A stretch of DNA of 64,000 nt from Thermohalobaculum sp039815685 (lineage in GTDB: Bacteria > Pseudomonadota > Alphaproteobacteria > Rhodobacterales > Rhodobacteraceae), in the NCBI GenBank assembly GCA_039815685.1, contig JBCBYV010000022.1:1-64000 (forward strand), given 5' to 3'. The position numbers and the translations under genes were made by a program. Positions 43,246 through 51,993 of the stretch are shown piece by piece (position 1 is the stretch's first letter; the number at the start of each line of letters is the position of its first letter). A model generated the notes under the pieces. That model had not been told where the DNA came from. It did no database searches and was given only the letters and a program-made list of their open reading frames with translations.

Positions 43246-44634
43246 ATGACGACGCAGTGGAGCAAGACCAGCTGGCGCAACCACGAAGCCCTGCAGATGC
43301 CCGTCTATACCGACGAGACGGCGCTGAAGGGTGTGGAAGAGCGGCTCGCAAGCTATCCGCCGCTCGTTTTTGCGGGTGAGGCCAGGAGGCTCACCGCCCG
43401 GCTTGCCGAGGTCGCCGAGGGGCGCGCCTTCCTGCTCCAGGGCGGGGATTGTGCCGAGAGCTTCGCCGAGTTCACCGCCGACAACATCCGCGACACATTC
43501 CGCGTCATGCTGCAGATGGCGGTGGTGCTGACATTCGCCACGCGGCTGCCGGTGGTGAAGCTCGGACGCGTCGCGGGGCAGTTCGCGAAGCCGCGATCCT
43601 CTGACAACGAGACGGTGGGCGATGAGACGCTCCCCTCCTACAGGGGCGACATCATCAACGGGTTCGACTTCACCGAAGCCGCGCGCGTTCCGGATCCCGA
43701 GCGGATGATCACGGCCTATATGCAATCGGCGGCGACGCTGAACCTGCTCCGCGCCTTCGCGACGGGCGGTTATGCGGATCTCCATCGCGTGCATCAGTGG
43801 AACCTCGAATTCGTGTCCGACGACGCGCTGGCCAAGGAATACGGCAAGCTCGCTGAGCGAATCTCGGACGCGGTGAGCTTCATGGATGCCTGCGGGGTGA
43901 ACCCGGCGACGGCCGAGACGCTGCGCCAGGTCGAGTACTACACGTCTCACGAGGCGCTGCTTCTGCCCTATGAGGAGGCGCTCGCCCGCGTCGATTCGAC
44001 CACGGGCCGCACGGTGGCGGGCTCAGGCCACATGATCTGGATTGGCGACCGCACGCGGCAGCCGGATGGCGCGCATGTCGAGTTCTGTCGCGGCGTGCTG
44101 AACCCGATCGGGCTCAAATGCGGCCCGAGCCTCAAGCCCGAGGAGTTGATCACGCTGATCGACAGGCTCAACCCGGAGAACCAGCCGGGCCGTCTCACCC
44201 TGATCTGCCGCACCGGGGCCGGCAAGGTCGGCGAGCATCTGCCGGGCTGGATCCGGGCGGTGGAGCGCGAGGGCCGCAAGGTCGTCTGGTCCTGCGATCC
44301 GATGCACGGCAACACCATCAAGGCTGCGGGCGGCTACAAGACCCGCCCCTTCGAGCGGGTGCTGCAGGAGGTGCGCGAGTTCTTCGACGTGCACCAGGCG
44401 GAGGGGACGCATGCGGGCGGCGTGCATTTCGAGATGACGGGCCAGGACGTGACCGAGTGCACGGGCGGGGCTTTCGACATCACGGATGCGGACCTCGCCA
44501 GCCGCTACCACACCGCCTGCGACCCGAGGCTGAATGCCAAGCAGGCGCTAGAGCTCGCCTTCGTGCTCTCCGAGGAGCTCAGCCAGCTCAGCACCGCGCC
44601 CGCGGCTCCGGTGATCACGGCCGCCGGCTTCTGA
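43246..44634 (+). CDS. Class II 3-deoxy-7-phosphoheptulonate synthase
   Basis: DAHP synthase of the plant-like class II, condensing phosphoenolpyruvate and erythrose 4-phosphate at the entry to the shikimate pathway. The N terminus MTTQWSKTSWRNHEALQMP, FLLQGGDCAESF near residue 62, KLGRVAGQFAKPRSS near residue 105, and GRTVAGSGHMIWIGDRTRQ near residue 247 are all typical. WSCDPMHGNT near residue 347 and GVHFEMTGQDVTEC near residue 390 complete the active site region. Length 462 residues is normal. AGGAGGAAAG lies 6 nt before the ATG. serB follows after 4 nt. Confidence 0.96.
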   Translation: MTTQWSKTSWRNHEALQMPVYTDETALKGVEERLASYPPLVFAGEARRLTARLAEVAEGRAFLLQGGDCAESFAEFTADNIRDTFRVMLQMAVVLTFATRLPVVKLGRVAGQFAKPRSSDNETVGDETLPSYRGDIINGFDFTEAARVPDPERMITAYMQSAATLNLLRAFATGGYADLHRVHQWNLEFVSDDALAKEYGKLAERISDAVSFMDACGVNPATAETLRQVEYYTSHEALLLPYEEALARVDSTTGRTVAGSGHMIWIGDRTRQPDGAHVEFCRGVLNPIGLKCGPSLKPEELITLIDRLNPENQPGRLTLICRTGAGKVGEHLPGWIRAVEREGRKVVWSCDPMHGNTIKAAGGYKTRPFERVLQEVREFFDVHQAEGTHAGGVHFEMTGQDVTECTGGAFDITDADLASRYHTACDPRLNAKQALELAFVLSEELSQLSTAPAAPVITAAGF

Positions 44635-44638
44635 GGCG

Positions 44639-45577
44639 GTGAGCGCCTATGATGCGTCGGCGGCGGAGGTCGCCGGCGCCTTTCGCGATGCGCCCGGAGG
44701 CGGCTTCGTACTGGTGCTGACGGCATCGGTCGAGCGAGGCCTGCCGGATGACGCCATCGCGCGTGCGGCGGAGCTGGCTGGCTGCACGGCATATCCGATC
44801 CGCCGGCTCGGGCCCGCGGCGGCTGAGATCGCCACGCCCAGCCGGGACGATGTCGACCGGATTGACTGGTCGTCCCTGCTGGCGTCGATCGACGTGAACG
44901 CTGTCCCTGCTATGGGTCGGCGGAAGCGGTTTCTCATCGCCGACATGGACAGCACCATGATCCCTGTCGAGTGCATCGACGAACTGGCCGATCTGGCGGG
45001 GGTCGGCGCCGAGGTGGCGGCGATCACCGAGCGCGCCATGGCAGGAGAGCTGGACTTCGAGGGGGCGCTGACGGAGCGGGTTGCCCTCCTCGCCGGCGCG
45101 GACGTCGCGTTGATCGACCGGGTCTTTGAGGAGCGCATCGTTCTCAACCCGGGTGCGCGGGTTCTGGTGCGCACGATGGCGGCCGCCGGGGCCCACACGA
45201 TGCTCGTCTCAGGCGGCTTCACGGTCTTCACCGCGCGCGTCGCAGCCGAGGCCGGCTTCGCGGAGCACCGTGCCAACACGCTCAACTTCGAGGGGCACCG
45301 TCTGGCCGGCAGCGTCGCGCCCCCGATCCTGGGCCGTGCCGCCAAGAAAGCGGCGCTCGAGGAGGCGCTCTCCGCGAGGGGTTTGGCGCCTTCAGATGCG
45401 CTTGCGGTGGGCGACGGCGCCAACGATCTTGCGATGGTCGAGCTTGCCGGCCTAGGTGTCGCGATCCGGGCCAAGCCGCGCCTCGCCGAAGGGGCCGATG
45501 CGCTGATCGAGCATGCCGGGCTCGAAGCGCTCCTCGCCCTGCAGGGCTACGCCGCCCACGAGGTCACCACGGACTGA
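44639..45577 (+). CDS. serB: Phosphoserine phosphatase SerB
   Basis: HAD-superfamily phosphatase, last step of serine synthesis. An N-terminal ACT-like region covers roughly residues 1-90. The catalytic motif FLIADMDSTMIPVECIDELA starts near residue 98 (nucleophile and general-acid aspartates). ERAMAGELDFEGALTERVALL follows near 131, TMLVSGGFTVFTARVA near 186 supplies the serine motif, and AVGDGANDLAMV near 258 the acidic pair. Length 312 residues fits. The GTG start 4 nt after the DAHP synthase stop suggests cotranscription, a link between aromatic and serine synthesis. Confidence 0.94.
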   Translation: MSAYDASAAEVAGAFRDAPGGGFVLVLTASVERGLPDDAIARAAELAGCTAYPIRRLGPAAAEIATPSRDDVDRIDWSSLLASIDVNAVPAMGRRKRFLIADMDSTMIPVECIDELADLAGVGAEVAAITERAMAGELDFEGALTERVALLAGADVALIDRVFEERIVLNPGARVLVRTMAAAGAHTMLVSGGFTVFTARVAAEAGFAEHRANTLNFEGHRLAGSVAPPILGRAAKKAALEEALSARGLAPSDALAVGDGANDLAMVELAGLGVAIRAKPRLAEGADALIEHAGLEALLALQGYAAHEVTTD

Positions 45578-46352
45578 ACAGAAAATCCCGCCATGCGATC
45601 CGCGGCAGATCGGGGAGACAGCCACGGCCCGCATGGCGGGCGAAGGTTGCCGACCACCGCCTGGGACAGCGGATCGTTCGGTCGGTCGTCTGCATCCTCG
45701 CAAGTTGCGTGCCAATGACATGTTGAGCTGTAAGCCGGGGTTTACGCCGCGTCTCGGGTGCAATCTCGCCCGTAGCCAGGCGGTAGCAACGCGGATATCG
45801 GCGGCGTATTGCCGATCCACCGAACCTGTCGGCAAAACCACGCCTATCCAGTGAGGACGCATGCTTGACGGCGACCCTGGCGCATCAACGCCCAACGCCG
45901 CCGTGGGCTCGATCCAACACGCGCTTGCCGATCCAGCTCGATCACCGGCGCCCAACCACGTCATCTTTACCGAACGTCGGTGAAGCTAACGCGAACGCTG
46001 GCGACGTCCCAAAAGTCTCAGAATACTCCGCCGTGGTGCCTGTGCGTTCGTCTTTTGTTCAATCCTGCCGGCATACGCTGACGTGGGTGGGCGCGGGCGC
46101 CACTACCGCTGCGCCGGGAAGCTCTTCGAGTTGAAGGCGTTCCCGGATGGATGGTCCGGAGGGGGTGCCGCATCGTGAGCGGATCGGACGGCGCCGCCTC
46201 CGCCGCGTCCAGGATGCCACGGCTTCGGAAGTCAGCTGATCCAAAAGGCACCGATGGTCCTTTGCCAATCTGATGGCATGAGACCTCACCGGTACCTCAG
46301 ATCGCCAGCAGCTCAACGAAAGTGAGTGCAGCCAGCAGCGTTCGCCGCCGCC
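45578..46352. other. Gene-free stretch between serB and msrP
   Basis: 775 nt with no reading frame I can support on either strand. Composition is more mixed than its neighbours (for example about 55% GC by hand count over 45961-46020). An 11-bp inverted repeat, CCCGCCATGCG at 45586-45596 and CGCATGGCGGG at 45630-45640, lies 8 nt after serB and may be an attenuator or weak terminator without a T-run. The stretch sits where msrQ would be expected downstream of msrP, but none of the frames shows MsrQ-like membrane helices. Confidence 0.5.
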
Positions 46353-47372
46353 TCAGCGCCAGAGGCGGTCGGCGTATTTCTCTTCGAGTCCGGCATACAT
46401 CTCCGCGACCTGCTCGCCATAACCGTTCCAGCGGATGGTCGGGATGCGCTCCTCGGTCCCGAGAACCCGCTCCGTCGCCTGGCTCCAGCGGGGGTGGTCC
46501 ACGGCCGGGTTCACATTGGCCCAGAAGCCATACTCGGCACTCTGCAGCTCCTCCCAGAAGCCGACCGGGCGCTCCTCGACAAAGCTCACCCGCACGACCG
46601 ACTTGATGGACTTAAAGCCATATTTCCAGGGCAGGTGCAGACGCATCGGCGCACCGAACTGGTGCGGCAGAACCTTGCCATAGGCGCCGACGACCATCAG
46701 CGTGAGGTCGTTGGCCGCCTCAGCCATCGTCACCGCCTCGGTATAGGGCCACGGGTACCAATGCTGACGCTGCCCGCGTGCCATCTCGGGGTTCATGAAG
46801 GTCTCGAAGCGCACATATTTCGCCGAGGAGAGCGGTTTTGCCTCAGCCATGAGTGCCGAGAGCGGGAAGCCGATCCAGGGCACGACCATCGACCAGGCCT
46901 CGACGCAGCGATGGCGGTAGATCCGCTCCTCGATCGGCATGCGCTTGAGGAGGTCCTCCATCGCGATCGTCTTCGGCTCTTCCACCTCGCCGTCGAGCGT
47001 CACGGACCAGCCATCCGTATCGAGCGCCTGGGAGGCCTCATAGATCTGCTTGTGGCTGCCGAACTCGTAGAAGTTGTTGTAGGTTGAATTGACGGTCTCA
47101 TCCGTCACCACGCGCCCCGCATCCGCGAAGCGAGGGTTCAGCGTCGGAGGGGGCGTGTAGGGCGTGTTCGGCGCGGGCAGGCCGGATACGCGTTTGAACT
47201 CGCTCGCCGCCTGAGCCGTCGGCATCTCCTGGTTCAGCGCTATCCCACCGAGGAGCGCGGCGCCGCCCGCGAGGCCGCCCATCGCCAGAACGCTGCGACG
47301 GTTCCAGAACACGGCCTCCGGCGTCGTGCGGTTCTCGGAGATCACCCAGCTCGGGCGCTTCAAGCGCTTCAT
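46353..47372 (-). CDS. msrP: Protein-methionine-sulfoxide reductase catalytic subunit MsrP
   Basis: Periplasmic molybdoenzyme (formerly YedY) that reduces oxidised methionine in envelope proteins. A twin-arginine signal is visible (NRRSVLAMGGLAGGAALLGGIA, residues 24-45 read in parts). The mature protein has the oxidoreductase molybdopterin domain with YNNFYEFG near residue 95, IYRHRCVEAWSMVVPWIGFP around the molybdenum-ligand cysteine near residue 150, and PWKYGFKSIKSVVRVSF near residue 250. Length 339 residues is normal. ATG 47372 gives the Tat signal. The heme membrane partner msrQ is not next to it in this window. Confidence 0.94.
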   Translation of the reverse strand: MKRLKRPSWVISENRTTPEAVFWNRRSVLAMGGLAGGAALLGGIALNQEMPTAQAASEFKRVSGLPAPNTPYTPPPTLNPRFADAGRVVTDETVNSTYNNFYEFGSHKQIYEASQALDTDGWSVTLDGEVEEPKTIAMEDLLKRMPIEERIYRHRCVEAWSMVVPWIGFPLSALMAEAKPLSSAKYVRFETFMNPEMARGQRQHWYPWPYTEAVTMAEAANDLTLMVVGAYGKVLPHQFGAPMRLHLPWKYGFKSIKSVVRVSFVEERPVGFWEELQSAEYGFWANVNPAVDHPRWSQATERVLGTEERIPTIRWNGYGEQVAEMYAGLEEKYADRLWR

Positions 47373-47440
47373 TACTCGTCCTTCCGGTAACGTAAGTTCT
47401 GTGCGGAGATAGGTATGCCCCAGCCTGACCGTAGCGACGG

Positions 47441-47454
47441 TAACGGTCACGTTA
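47441..47454. promoter_or_regulatory. Inverted repeat between msrP and dctB
   Basis: TAACG and CGTTA separated by 4 nt form a short perfect inverted repeat in the 155-nt divergent promoter region, with another TAACG at 47388. It could be an operator for either gene. Evidence is positional only. Confidence 0.3.
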
Positions 47455-47527
47455 TCGCGGAGGAGTCACGACGCGGAAGGCGACCGGATCTTTCCGATTT
47501 CCGCTGGGTAGGGCAGAGTTGCATCTG

Positions 47528-49339
47528 ATGACTGAATTGTCCGACGCCCTTTCGGCCGACTGGCAGCGTCGCCTGCGGTTCCCCGCATGGCGGCAGTTGG
47601 TGCTCAGCCTGTCGGTCATGGGCGCGGTGATCATTCTTACGGCGTCCTACTACAGCACCAGCGTGACGGCCGCCAAACGGCTGGAGGCGACCACCGCAGC
47701 GGATGCGCGCCTTCTCGCCGAGGCACTGGAGCGGGACGTCGCACGAGCCGGCCCGCTCGCGGTGCTGGCAGCGGAGGTTGCGGGTCGGCCTTCGGCGGCG
47801 CGCTCGGCGCCGCTGGCGCAGCTTGCGGCGGGCAGTTCAGCTGCGGCGCTGGCGCTCTATGCGCCCTTGGAGGCGGAGGCAGCTTCGGACACGGGGGACG
47901 CGATACCGCTCGTGGCCCTCGCCAGCGCCCGCGGTCCCGATGGCGCGGCGCTCTCGGTCGATCGGCTGGCCGAGCTCGCCGGCGAGGCGATGCCCACCGG
48001 AAGTGCCACCGCCTCGTTGCCACTCCCCGTCGATCCCTCAGCAGCGACCGACGCCGATGCGCCCCTCAGAGACGGCAACCGCTTTCTGCTGGCCGCAGCA
48101 CGGCGCGTGATGCTCGAGGGACGGGTCGCAGTTGCCGTGGCGGCCCTCCCGCCCGTCGCCTTCGAGGCCGCCGCCCGACGCATGGCGGGCGAGGCGCGCG
48201 TTGTCAGCATCCCCGGCGAGCGGGCCTCGGGCCTGCTCTCCGACCCTCGGCTCGAGCGGGTGGCGGAACAGCGTCAGATCACCCTTTCATCGGCCATTCC
48301 CGATCTGGGGCTTGCGGTCACGATCACACGTTCGACCGCGCCGGTGCGTGAGCGTGCGACGACGGTCGTCTCCATCGAGATCATGGTGATGGCGCTTCTG
48401 GCCGCTCTGGCGCTCTACATGGATCAGCGCCGGACGCATCGCGCCTACACCGCGCTCACGGGCGATGCAGAGGCGCTGCGCGACCTCAACATTCGGCTCA
48501 GCGCCGAGGTCGAGGAGCGCCGGCGCGTCGAGGCAGAGCTTCGTGCGGCGGAGGCCGGGCTGCGGGAGGCGGAGAAGCTCGCGGCGCTCGGTCAGATGTC
48601 AGCTGCCGTCAGTCATGAGCTGAGCCAGCCTGTGGCGGCTCTCCGGACCTATCTTGCCGGCCTGCGGCTCCTGATGCGCCAGGAGCGGGCGGGGGAGGCC
48701 GCAGAGACGCTCGATCATGTGGACCGTATCGTCGAGCGCATGACCGCGATCACGCGCGAGCTGAAGGCGCTGGCGCGTCGTGGCGGTCGGGCGGATGCGG
48801 GCCGGTCGCCGATCGTGGATCTGCCTGGGGCGGCGGAGGCAGCCGTTGAGGGGATGCGGCCGCTCCTGACCATTGCGGGCGTCTCGGTCAGCATCGAAGC
48901 GCCGGGCGCTCCGCACCACGTGCGGGCCGAGCGGCACAGGCTGGAGCAGGTCTTCTCCAACCTGCTGCAGAACGCTCTCGACGCCCTCGGTCCCGCTGAG
49001 AATGCCGGCGGTCGACCGCGACGTATCGAGATCCGGGTCGCGGATGAGGCGGGGCAGGTCGCCGTCGAGGTGGCCGACAGTGGACCCGGCATCGCGCGGG
49101 GCGCGAAGGCGCATGTCTTCGAGCCCTTCTTTACCACCAAGTTACAGGGTGAGGGGCTGGGTCTCGGTCTTGCGATCTCTGCGGCAATCGCGGCCGAGCT
49201 TGGCGGTCGTCTGGAACTGCTCCCTCCGCGCCGCTATGGGCCCTGCCGCGGTGCCCGCTTCCGACTGGTCCTGCCCCTCGCGGAGGAGGAGGAGCCTGCC
49301 GATGAGCCCCAACTTGCGAGCGCGGAGGGGACGAGATGA
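47528..49339 (+). CDS. dctB: DctB-type sensor histidine kinase
   Basis: Inner-membrane sensor kinase resembling C4-dicarboxylate sensors. One membrane helix is at about residues 24-44 and a second at about 280-300, bounding a periplasmic sensor domain of about 230 residues. A coiled coil (EALRDLNIRLSAEVEERRRVEAEL in part, from residue 317) leads to HisKA with SHELSQPVAAL near residue 363. The ATPase domain has NLLQNALDAL near 478, VADSGPGIARG near 516 and GLGLGLAISAAI near 542. ATG 47528 is preferred over a TTG at 47519. It overlaps dctD by 4 nt. Confidence 0.88.
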   Translation: MTELSDALSADWQRRLRFPAWRQLVLSLSVMGAVIILTASYYSTSVTAAKRLEATTAADARLLAEALERDVARAGPLAVLAAEVAGRPSAARSAPLAQLAAGSSAAALALYAPLEAEAASDTGDAIPLVALASARGPDGAALSVDRLAELAGEAMPTGSATASLPLPVDPSAATDADAPLRDGNRFLLAAARRVMLEGRVAVAVAALPPVAFEAAARRMAGEARVVSIPGERASGLLSDPRLERVAEQRQITLSSAIPDLGLAVTITRSTAPVRERATTVVSIEIMVMALLAALALYMDQRRTHRAYTALTGDAEALRDLNIRLSAEVEERRRVEAELRAAEAGLREAEKLAALGQMSAAVSHELSQPVAALRTYLAGLRLLMRQERAGEAAETLDHVDRIVERMTAITRELKALARRGGRADAGRSPIVDLPGAAEAAVEGMRPLLTIAGVSVSIEAPGAPHHVRAERHRLEQVFSNLLQNALDALGPAENAGGRPRRIEIRVADEAGQVAVEVADSGPGIARGAKAHVFEPFFTTKLQGEGLGLGLAISAAIAAELGGRLELLPPRRYGPCRGARFRLVLPLAEEEEPADEPQLASAEGTR

Positions 49340-50799
49340 CCGCCAAGCTCGACCCGACGCTCGCCAGTGCGCGCAACGACCATCCGGTCGCTACGGCGAC
49401 CCCTGTCCTGATTGTTGATGACGAGGCCGAACTGCGTCTCAGTCTCGCGCAATGGCTGAAGCTCGGCGGGTTCGAGCCACGCGCCTATGCGAGTGCGACG
49501 GAGGCTTGGGCGGCGCTGTCGGCCACGGGGCGCGAGTTTCCGGGTGTCATCGTGAGCGATCTGCGCATGCCCGATCTCGATGGCATGGCGCTTCTCGGCC
49601 GTGTCACCGCTATCGACAGCACGCTGCCAGTCATCCTGCTGACCGGCCATGGCGACGTGCCCATGGCGGTCGATGCGATGCGCGAAGGCGCCTACGACTT
49701 CGTGGAAAAGCCCTTCGACCCGGACCGCTTGATGGCGCTTATCGCCCGTGCGGCGGAGGCTCGGGCCCTCGCCCTCGAGAACCGGCGGCTGAAGCGACTG
49801 GCGGAGGACGGACAGGCGCGGCCACTTGAAGCGCGACTTCTTGGCAACTCTCCTGCGATCCGGCGGCTCCGCGCGGAGGTGGCGGAGGCTGCGGAGAGCA
49901 CCGCCTCGGTGCTGATTACCGGAGAGACTGGGTCCGGCAAGGAACTCGTCGCGCGGAGCCTGCACGATCTTTCGCACCGCGCCGGCGGCCCTTTCGTCGC
50001 CGTCAACTGCGCAGCTGTGCCGGAGGCGCTGATCGAGGCCGAGTTCCTGGGCCACGAAGCCGGGGCTTTCACCGGTGCGGGCAAGGCGCGGCCCGGCTGG
50101 TTCGAGGCGGCGGCGGGAGGCACACTGTTCCTCGACGAGCTGACGGCGCTGCCGGCGCGGCTCCAGCCTGTGCTCCTGCGGGTCCTCCAGGAGCGCGAGG
50201 TTACGCGCCTCGGCGCGCGTCAGCCGCGACGCGTGGATGTCCGTGTTCTCGCGGCAACGAATGAAGATGCCGAGGAGGCGGTGGCGAGCGGGACATTGCG
50301 CCGCGATCTCTTTTTTCGCCTCGCCACCCTTGCCATCGCCGCCCCGCCCCTGCGCCGCCGAAGCGGCGATGCAGCCCTCCTCTTCAATCACTTCGCGGCG
50401 GAGGCGGCCTTGCGGGACGGTGCGGAGGCGCCGGAGCTTGGGCCGGACGACCTTGCAGCACTGGCGGCACATGACTGGCCCGGGAATGTGCGCGAGCTCA
50501 TGAACCTCGCGGAGCGTGTGGTTCTCCGGCAGCGCCGCGGTCGCGTTTCGGTCGCAGCGCTCCTGACGGGAGAGGGCGAAGCGGAGGTCTCACCGCCCGT
50601 TTTTTCGGATGCGGAGGGGACGCAGACCTTGCGGGCCCGGCTCGAGAAGGCGGAGCGCGCGATCCTGAGCGATGCGCTGACCCGACACGAAGGCTCAGCG
50701 GCCGCCGTGATGGCCGAGCTTGGCCTGCCCCGCCGCACTTTCAACGAGAAGCTTGCGCGCCATGGGCTCGCCCGTAGGCAGTTCGCGCCGGAGGGTTGA
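49336..50799 (+). CDS. dctD: DctD-type sigma-54-dependent response regulator
   Basis: NtrC-family activator with a receiver domain (phosphorylated aspartate in VIVSDLRMPD, about residue 76), an AAA+ domain and a Fis-type helix-turn-helix. ITGETGSGKELVARSLH (Walker A) is near residue 195, the sigma-54 contact loop GAFTGAGKA near 243, and GGTLFLDELTALP (Walker B) near 258. DWPGNVRELMNLAERVVL follows near 379, and the C-terminal HTH is GSAAAVMAELGLPRRTFNEKL near 452 onward. Length 487 residues is slightly longer than usual because of a 23-residue N-terminal extension. No dctPQM transport genes are in the window. Confidence 0.9.
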   Translation: MTAKLDPTLASARNDHPVATATPVLIVDDEAELRLSLAQWLKLGGFEPRAYASATEAWAALSATGREFPGVIVSDLRMPDLDGMALLGRVTAIDSTLPVILLTGHGDVPMAVDAMREGAYDFVEKPFDPDRLMALIARAAEARALALENRRLKRLAEDGQARPLEARLLGNSPAIRRLRAEVAEAAESTASVLITGETGSGKELVARSLHDLSHRAGGPFVAVNCAAVPEALIEAEFLGHEAGAFTGAGKARPGWFEAAAGGTLFLDELTALPARLQPVLLRVLQEREVTRLGARQPRRVDVRVLAATNEDAEEAVASGTLRRDLFFRLATLAIAAPPLRRRSGDAALLFNHFAAEAALRDGAEAPELGPDDLAALAAHDWPGNVRELMNLAERVVLRQRRGRVSVAALLTGEGEAEVSPPVFSDAEGTQTLRARLEKAERAILSDALTRHEGSAAAVMAELGLPRRTFNEKLARHGLARRQFAPEG

Positions 50800-50833
50800 G
50801 ATCGCGGCCGGAGCGTTGGGTATGCCCGGAAAG

Positions 50834-50907
50834 AAAAAAGCCGGGCACAGAGCCCGGCCAAGTTCAACAGGGAGGTATCACAACCTAAGCGCAGTCCCCT
50901 GCGCTCG
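50834..50907 (-). ncRNA. Candidate small RNA with anti-Shine-Dalgarno motif
   Basis: On the minus strand, TTGTCG (50941-50936) and TATCTT (50918-50913) form a promoter pair with a 17-nt spacer, starting transcription near 50906. The predicted ~73-nt RNA begins with hairpin AGCGCA/TGCGCT around GGGGAC. It continues through an unpaired stretch containing CCTCCC (50875-50870) and ends in a perfect intrinsic terminator: stem GCCGGGC/GCCCGGC (50858-50840), loop TCTGT, then TTTTTT. It lies between dctD and the end of the LysR gene, both of which it may be independent of. No RNA family was confirmed. Confidence 0.65.
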
Positions 50908-51022
50908 ATGAAAAGATAGGTGTAAGGCACGGAAACGACAACCGGTCTGGCCCCGGGCCGTGAGCAAAACGGCTTTGCCCTGCATGCATGACGCGCACGT
51001 AAGTTGTTGTCCTGCCGAAGGT

Positions 51023-51922
51023 TCAGGCGGCCGCGCTACGCTTGGTAAAACTTTCGAGTTCGCGCAGGACAAAATCACGAAATGCGAGCACGCGCTGCGA
51101 GTGGCGCAGCTCCTCGGGATAGACAAAGTAGACGGTGATCGGATCGCTCGCTTCCTCGGGCAGGATCGGCACCAGATCATGCGCCTCGCGCGTGATGTAA
51201 TCCGGCAGCGCCGCGATGCCGAGACCGTTCCGCGCGGCCTGCAGAATGCCGAAATAGCTGTTCATCCGAAGGTGCGACGGCATCTGGTCCGCGCCGAGCG
51301 AGGAGAGCCAGGCGGCCGAGCCGACGGGTTGCGGGGCGCGGGGGCTGAAGGTGATCAGCCGGTGGTCGCGTAGCGCCTCGGTCGTCTCGGGTGCGCCGTG
51401 GCGTTCCAGGTAGGTCTTGGAGGCGTAGAGCCGGATCGCGATGTCCATCAGCGGGCGGCGGATAAGGTCCGCCTGGCTCGGCGCCGTGAGCCGTATCGCA
51501 ACGTCCGCCTCCCGCATCGGCAGGTCCAGGATGGCCTCGGTCAGGATCATCTCGACCGAGAGGTTGGGATGCTCGTCGAGGAGGCGGTCGAGCCGGGGCG
51601 CGAGCCAGAGCGTGCCGAAGCCTGCGGTTGTGGTGACGCGCAGCTCGCCGAAGACCTCGTCCTTGGCGTCGCGGATGCGCGCCTCGGCCGAGATCAGCCG
51701 CTTTGCGATCTCCCGCGTGGTCTCGTAGAGGATCTCGCCCTGCTCGGTCAGCAGGAGACCCCGGGCGTGGCGGTGGAAGAGCGTCGTTTGCAGCGCCGTC
51801 TCGAGCCCGCGGATCTGGCGGGAGATGGCGGATTGGCTGAGATGCAGTTGCTCGCCCGCATGGGTGAGGCTGCCCGCGTCCGCCACGGCGTGGAAGACCC
51901 TAAGCTTGTCCCAGTCGATCAT
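51023..51922 (-). CDS. LysR family transcriptional regulator
   Basis: A 299-residue LysR regulator. The N-terminal helix-turn-helix spans residues 1-60 (LRVFHAVADAGSLTHAGEQLHLS, then SAISRQIRGLETAL), and the linker helix is followed by the periplasmic-binding-like effector domain (ELRVTTTAGFGTLWLAPRL from residue 92). ATG 51922 gives MIDWDKL, typical of a Rhodobacterales subgroup. The effector and target are unknown; the nearest divergent gene is the secreted protein at 51994. The stop codon is about 115 nt upstream of the candidate small RNA on the same strand. Confidence 0.9.
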   Translation of the reverse strand: MIDWDKLRVFHAVADAGSLTHAGEQLHLSQSAISRQIRGLETALQTTLFHRHARGLLLTEQGEILYETTREIAKRLISAEARIRDAKDEVFGELRVTTTAGFGTLWLAPRLDRLLDEHPNLSVEMILTEAILDLPMREADVAIRLTAPSQADLIRRPLMDIAIRLYASKTYLERHGAPETTEALRDHRLITFSPRAPQPVGSAAWLSSLGADQMPSHLRMNSYFGILQAARNGLGIAALPDYITREAHDLVPILPEEASDPITVYFVYPEELRHSQRVLAFRDFVLRELESFTKRSAAA

Positions 51923-51993
51923 CGCGTGCTCCGCTTCTTCCGTCTCGACGCCATCGCTTGTGCCTGGCGTGGGGCCGTGAGTATATCGCGACC

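Noticed and set aside
45452..45964. 170-residue minus-strand frame overlapping the end of serB
   Set aside because: It overlaps the real serB frame and shows no membrane helices, motif or codon bias. It was considered as a possible msrQ remnant but does not look like one.
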